Positions 60,787-64,000 of a stretch of DNA of 64,000 nucleotides are shown piece after piece. Position numbers and translations under genes: made by a program. The notes under the pieces are model-generated. The model saw nothing but the letters and a program-made list of their open reading frames with translations. It was not told the origin of the DNA and made no database searches. The DNA comes from Clostridia bacterium (GTDB taxonomy: Bacteria > Bacillota > Clostridia > TANB77 > UBA1234), in the NCBI GenBank assembly GCA_017469545.1, contig JAFUGE010000005.1, positions 62,001 through 126,000 of the forward strand. Reading direction: 5' to 3'. Each line of letters opens with the position of its first letter. Positions within the stretch are counted from its first letter, which is position 1.

Positions 60787-62454
60787 GTGAAAGAAATGTC
60801 ACGAATACTGATTGCACTTATTATTTTGTTAGTGCTTATTGTGGCGGTCCCGAAGTTGCTCAACACAAACAGCACGAAAGAAAGTAATTTAAACGCAATG
60901 AGCAATGAAATAAACGATAGCCTATACAATTATAGTACAGAGGCGCTTATCACGCTTGCGGATGGCGCAACGACTTCTACAAGTGGCAATGTAAAAATAG
61001 ACGGCGATGTCATTATCATTGAGGCAGCGGGCGCATACAGAATTACTGGCTCACTAACAGACGGCAGAATTATTGTTAATGCAAAAGGAAAAGATATAAA
61101 ACTCATTTTAGATAATTGCAGCATCACATGCTCCTATGGCTCGCCAATCTATGTTTACAAATCAGAGAGCACAATGATTTATTTGGAGAATGGAACAGTT
61201 AGTACCCTAACTGACGGAAAAACATATACGTTTGCAGACGAATATTCTTCAGAGGCAGACGAAGACCCAAATGCATGTCTGTACAGTAAATCAGACTTAA
61301 TCATTTGTGGAAGCGGCACGCTAAATGTCAATGCAAATTACCACAATGGTATCACAAGTAAAGATACTTTAATTATTGAAGATGCAACGATTAATGTTGT
61401 CGCAAAAGACCACGGCATCAATGGAAAAGACAATCATACTATTAAGAATGCAACTATCAATGTGGTTGCCGGTGAAGATGGAATCAGGTCTACGAACGAG
61501 GACGACGAAAGTCTTTATGGATGGATTACGATTGAAAATTCCGACATTACGTTAGAAGTTGGTGACGACGGAATTCACGCAGAGAGTTTAGTTACGATTG
61601 AAAGTGGCAACATCAATATTGTAAAATCTCACGAAGGTATCGAGGGCAAAAACATTACGATTAATGGTGGAGAAATTATCGTGAATGCAGACGACGACGG
61701 CATTAATGTGAATGGCGGAGAAAACAATTCCGGAATGTTTAGAATGCCAGGGACGGAGGTAGCAGAGAGCGGATACAAGCTAATCATTAATGGAGGAACA
61801 ATCACAGTTAATGCTGCGGGAGACGGGCTAGACAGCAATGCTTCTATCGAAATGAATGGTGGATATGTGCTAGTGAATGGCCCAACCAATTCTGCTAACG
61901 GCGCAATAGATTATGATGGCACATTTGTACAAACAGGCGGAACACTAATTGCGGTGGGCGCCTCGGGAATGGCAGAAGGCCCTTCTACTGTAGAAAACCA
62001 GGGACTTATCTTTACGAATATATCAAACCAAAGTGCGAATACGAAAGTAACGATTAAAGATGCAGAGGGCAATACGATCGTTGAATTCACAGCAGCAAAA
62101 ACATTTTCTAATGTTGTTGTTTCTACACCGGAGATTACGAATGGAAATGAGTATCAAATTTATTGCAATGACACTTTGGTAACCAACGTAACAGCAACAA
62201 ACCAAAGCTCGGGAATGGGCGGATTTGGCGGAGGTCAAGGTGGCTTTGGAGGATACGGCGGCCAGGGCGGCTTCGGCGGATTTAACATCGAAGACGGAAC
62301 GAACAATGGCGAAAGGCCGGAACTACCAGACGGAATGGAATTCCCAAGCGATGGCGAAAGACCGGAAATGCCGGAGGGAATGACGTTCCCAGAAAACGGA
62401 GAAAGACCGGAAGGAATGGAATTCCCAGGAAACGGCAGACGAAAAATGCAATGA
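60787..62454 (+). CDS. DUF4353/carbohydrate-binding domain protein with Gly-rich tail
   Basis: 555 residues, GTG start with GGAGGGG upstream. A signal-anchor (about 7-24), then a parallel beta-helix-like repeat region (IDGDVIIIEAAGAYRITGSL, GIRSTNEDDESLYGWITIEN, GDDGIHAESLVTIESGNINI, ADDDGINVNGGENNSGMFRM), as in DUF4353 proteins associated with CotH and VTC genes. A Gly-rich stretch (GFGGGQGGFGGYGG) and a repetitive tail (GERPEL/EM.., GMEFP..) end it. Likely exported; the function is unknown. Ends TGA beside a family D array. Confidence 0.84.
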   Translation: MKEMSRILIALIILLVLIVAVPKLLNTNSTKESNLNAMSNEINDSLYNYSTEALITLADGATTSTSGNVKIDGDVIIIEAAGAYRITGSLTDGRIIVNAKGKDIKLILDNCSITCSYGSPIYVYKSESTMIYLENGTVSTLTDGKTYTFADEYSSEADEDPNACLYSKSDLIICGSGTLNVNANYHNGITSKDTLIIEDATINVVAKDHGINGKDNHTIKNATINVVAGEDGIRSTNEDDESLYGWITIENSDITLEVGDDGIHAESLVTIESGNINIVKSHEGIEGKNITINGGEIIVNADDDGINVNGGENNSGMFRMPGTEVAESGYKLIINGGTITVNAAGDGLDSNASIEMNGGYVLVNGPTNSANGAIDYDGTFVQTGGTLIAVGASGMAEGPSTVENQGLIFTNISNQSANTKVTIKDAEGNTIVEFTAAKTFSNVVVSTPEITNGNEYQIYCNDTLVTNVTATNQSSGMGGFGGGQGGFGGYGGQGGFGGFNIEDGTNNGERPELPDGMEFPSDGERPEMPEGMTFPENGERPEGMEFPGNGRRKMQ

Positions 62455-62467
62455 TGCAGATGCAACG

Positions 62468-62607
62468 ATGCGCGTTTTGGGCGACGCCCAAAACGCGCAT
62501 CCTGGGAGAAACTGGAAGAGAGATGCGCGTTTTCGGCGTCGCCGAAAATGCGCAAGATGGGAAATGTTGGAAGAATGATGCATTTTCGGGGTGGCGGAAA
62601 AGTGCGC
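62468..62607. repeat. Family D three-unit palindromic array (copy 2)
   Basis: Units start at about 62468, 62523 and 62578 (period 55), e.g. GATGCGCGTTTTCGGCGTCG then CCGAAAATGCGCA; the last is GATGCATTTTCGGGGTGGCG then GAAAAGTGCGCA. The spacers (CCTGGGAGAAACTGGAA) match those of the copy after cwlD. Confidence 0.9.
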
Positions 62608-62633
62608 AAAATGCGTTGCTTTTCAAGAAATAC

Positions 62634-62662
62634 TTGACATAATTTGTGAAATCTGGTACAAT
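62634..62662 (+). promoter_or_regulatory. Strong promoter of the SH3 protein gene
   Basis: TTGACA (62634-62639), 17 bases, TACAAT (62657-62662), just after the family D array. Confidence 0.87.
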
Positions 62663-62717
62663 AGATTTGCGTTGAAAAATGCAATAAAAACCTACCACAA
62701 TTAAGGAGGAAATTTTT

Positions 62718-63458
62718 ATGAAGCGGATGTTTGCTGTAATCCTGGGTGCGGTTCTGTTACTCTCTTCGATGGCGTTTGCTGCGGATGGGGCCACTTATAC
62801 GGTGGTTGATGCCCCGTCTGGCTTGAATGTCCGGACTTCTGAGAGCGGAGGCGCTGTTCAGGACATCTTGAAGAATGGCACTGTTGTTACCGTTACGGGG
62901 GAGTCGAAGTATTGGTATAAAATCCAGTACGGAGACGGTAAAACCGGCTATGCATACAAGGAGTATCTCCAGCCGGCCACGTATGAGGAATACGTAGGGG
63001 CGCAAAAGCCCAAGAAGGAATTTATCCCGCCGACGGCCAATGATGGCAAGTTCATTTACGAGGCAGTCAAAGATGCTAAAGTTTATGAAAGCCGGGACAA
63101 GGGTTCCAAGCAATTGGGAACTGTCCTTGAAGGAGAGGTCGTCTACGTGAGCAAGACCTGGAAGTATTGGTACCAGGTCGTGCTCGAGTACGAGCGCTAT
63201 GCCTACGTTTGGGCAGACGACTTCGAGTTCCTCGAAGTGAATTTGCCGGATGTCGGCGAACTGAGACAGCTCACCAGCCGTAACGAAGGCACCACAGAAG
63301 TCTACGTTCGCGAATCGGCGGACGCTAAGGCAAAGGTGGTCAAGAAACTGGCCCTCGGCACCAACGTCAGACTGCTTAGTACTGACGGCAACTGGGCTGA
63401 GGTTGTATACGATGCTGATGGCAACGTCGGATATGTATACAAGAACAACATCAAGTAA
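62718..63458 (+). CDS. Secreted protein with three bacterial SH3 domains
   Basis: 246 residues. Signal peptide (1-21, ending MAFA), then three SH3_3-like modules: SGLNVRTSESGGAVQDILKN, AKVYESRDKGSKQLGTVLEG and TEVYVRESADAKAKVVKKLA, with Trp/Tyr in KYWYKIQYG and NWAEVVYD. Such domains bind peptidoglycan peptides; no enzymatic domain is attached. Codon use is GC-richer (many CGG, CGT, GGC, GCC) than that of neighbours, as in the 42171 gene, suggesting a foreign origin or high expression. AAGGAGG precedes the ATG; own promoter and terminator. Confidence 0.85.
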   Translation: MKRMFAVILGAVLLLSSMAFAADGATYTVVDAPSGLNVRTSESGGAVQDILKNGTVVTVTGESKYWYKIQYGDGKTGYAYKEYLQPATYEEYVGAQKPKKEFIPPTANDGKFIYEAVKDAKVYESRDKGSKQLGTVLEGEVVYVSKTWKYWYQVVLEYERYAYVWADDFEFLEVNLPDVGELRQLTSRNEGTTEVYVRESADAKAKVVKKLALGTNVRLLSTDGNWAEVVYDADGNVGYVYKNNIK

Positions 63459-63492
63459 AAAAAGGTCGACCCTAACTAGGGCCGACCTTTTT
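63459..63492 (+). terminator. Intrinsic terminator of the SH3 protein gene
   Basis: AAAAAAAGGTCGACCCT, loop AACT, AGGGCCGACCTTTTTT, directly after the stop codon. Confidence 0.93.
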
Positions 63493-63574
63493 TCGGCATT
63501 TCCGGACGCCCAATAGGATTGAAATTAGCATAACAATATGATATATTGTGTATATTCCAATAGGAGGAATGAAA

Positions 63575-64000
63575 ATGGAGATAAATCATGAGCTGGTGCT
63601 TACCACCAAGGATCACATAGAATACTTGCAATTTAAAAGGCTGCTGGCTTTTCCAGAAGTAAAGCACGCCTATATTTTAAAATCACACGACATGAACTTT
63701 AGGCTAGGAACGAATTTCAGGCATTTAGAGACAGTCAAAAAGAATTTAGAGGTGGTTTGTGACGAATTAGGAATTGCGAAAAGTAGCGTCATTAGGCCGG
63801 ATTATAACCACACTAGTAACGTAAAAGTAGTGGATTTCGTGGATAACTCTGAAGAAAATCCAGAATTAAGTGGAAAACGTTTTAAAGATACCGATGGCCT
63901 GATTACCGACAAAACCGGCATTGCCATGATTTCTACGAATGCGGACTGTAACTTAATTTTGCTTTATGATCCCGTGAAAAAAGTGATTGGCAACATCCAC
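63575..64000 (+). CDS. pgeF: PgeF/YfiH-family purine nucleoside phosphorylase (laccase-domain), partial
   Basis: 142 residues in the window; it runs off the right edge. FKDTDGLITDKTGIAMISTN, ADCNLILLYDPVKKVIGNIH is the conserved core; the Cys and His are zinc ligands of the family (the following HAGWRG lies outside). Members act on purine nucleosides and edit peptidoglycan precursors. I chose the ATG at 63575, seven bases after AGGAGG, over the ATG at 63569 that is too close. Confidence 0.88.
   Translation, partial: MEINHELVLTTKDHIEYLQFKRLLAFPEVKHAYILKSHDMNFRLGTNFRHLETVKKNLEVVCDELGIAKSSVIRPDYNHTSNVKVVDFVDNSEENPELSGKRFKDTDGLITDKTGIAMISTNADCNLILLYDPVKKVIGNIH

Overview
The window looks like the replication-origin region of a low-GC, endospore-forming member of the Firmicutes, most likely an uncultured Clostridia. 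The evidence is the gene order rpmH-rnpA-yidC-jag-mnmE-mnmG-rsmG-parA-parB to the right of dnaA and dnaN-recF-remB-gyrB to its left, the sporulation genes (spmA, spmB, cwlD, ricT), AGGAGG-type ribosome sites, AGA-dominated Arg codons and WalRK. Most genes point away from dnaA (minus on the left, plus on the right), as expected on either side of oriC.

Layout. 1-2.2 kb: end of a Tad/Flp pilus operon. 2.4-3.9 kb: spmAB and an AbrB-type regulator. 3.9-11.2 kb: a long minus-strand group walR-walK-lepB-holB-ricT-ferredoxin, then trmN6-rsmI. 11.3-15.7 kb: M23 endopeptidase, two prepilins and the helicase gene pcrA, split by an in-frame TGA. 15.9-23.7 kb: a giant cyclic beta-glucan synthase gene broken into three frames. 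23.9-26.8 kb: cwlD, a probable small-toxin (type I toxin-antitoxin-like) locus, a GGDEF protein and rsmA. 27-33 kb: a phosphodiester glycosidase, a large pseudopilin and a phosphohexomutase. 33-41.8 kb: the oriC core. 41.8-50.7 kb: tRNA-modification and chromosome-partition genes with four parS sites, galE between parA and parB, and a split rsmG. 50.8-51.9 kb: two tRNA-Ser genes, a tRNA fragment and a RelBE module. 51.9-64 kb: U32 protein, small regulators, an SLH-domain protein, a 3D-domain protein, a DnaB-like ATPase, a VTC/DUF4956/DUF4353 cluster, an SH3 protein and the start of a PgeF-type gene.

The window is unusually rich in palindromic intergenic repeats. I separate four families: A (GTAGGGGCAGCGT..ACGCTGCCC, at least 12 copies), B (GTAGGGGTCGGCGT.., 3 loci), C (palindromes up to a perfect 66 bp, 3 copies) and D (three-unit arrays, 2 copies). 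There are also three large single palindromes between jag and parA. Some copies supply stop codons (rsmA, galE), one acts as a terminator, and one has expanded into a tandem array.

Three conserved genes carry in-frame nonsense codons (pcrA TGA, rsmG TGA, ndvB-like TAA), and the last also has a frameshift. This suggests either ongoing gene decay or strain variants in an assembly. The best candidate for an undescribed system is the 24.67-24.92 kb locus: a 27-residue membrane peptide whose ribosome site lies in a hairpin and whose predicted transcript has complementary ends.
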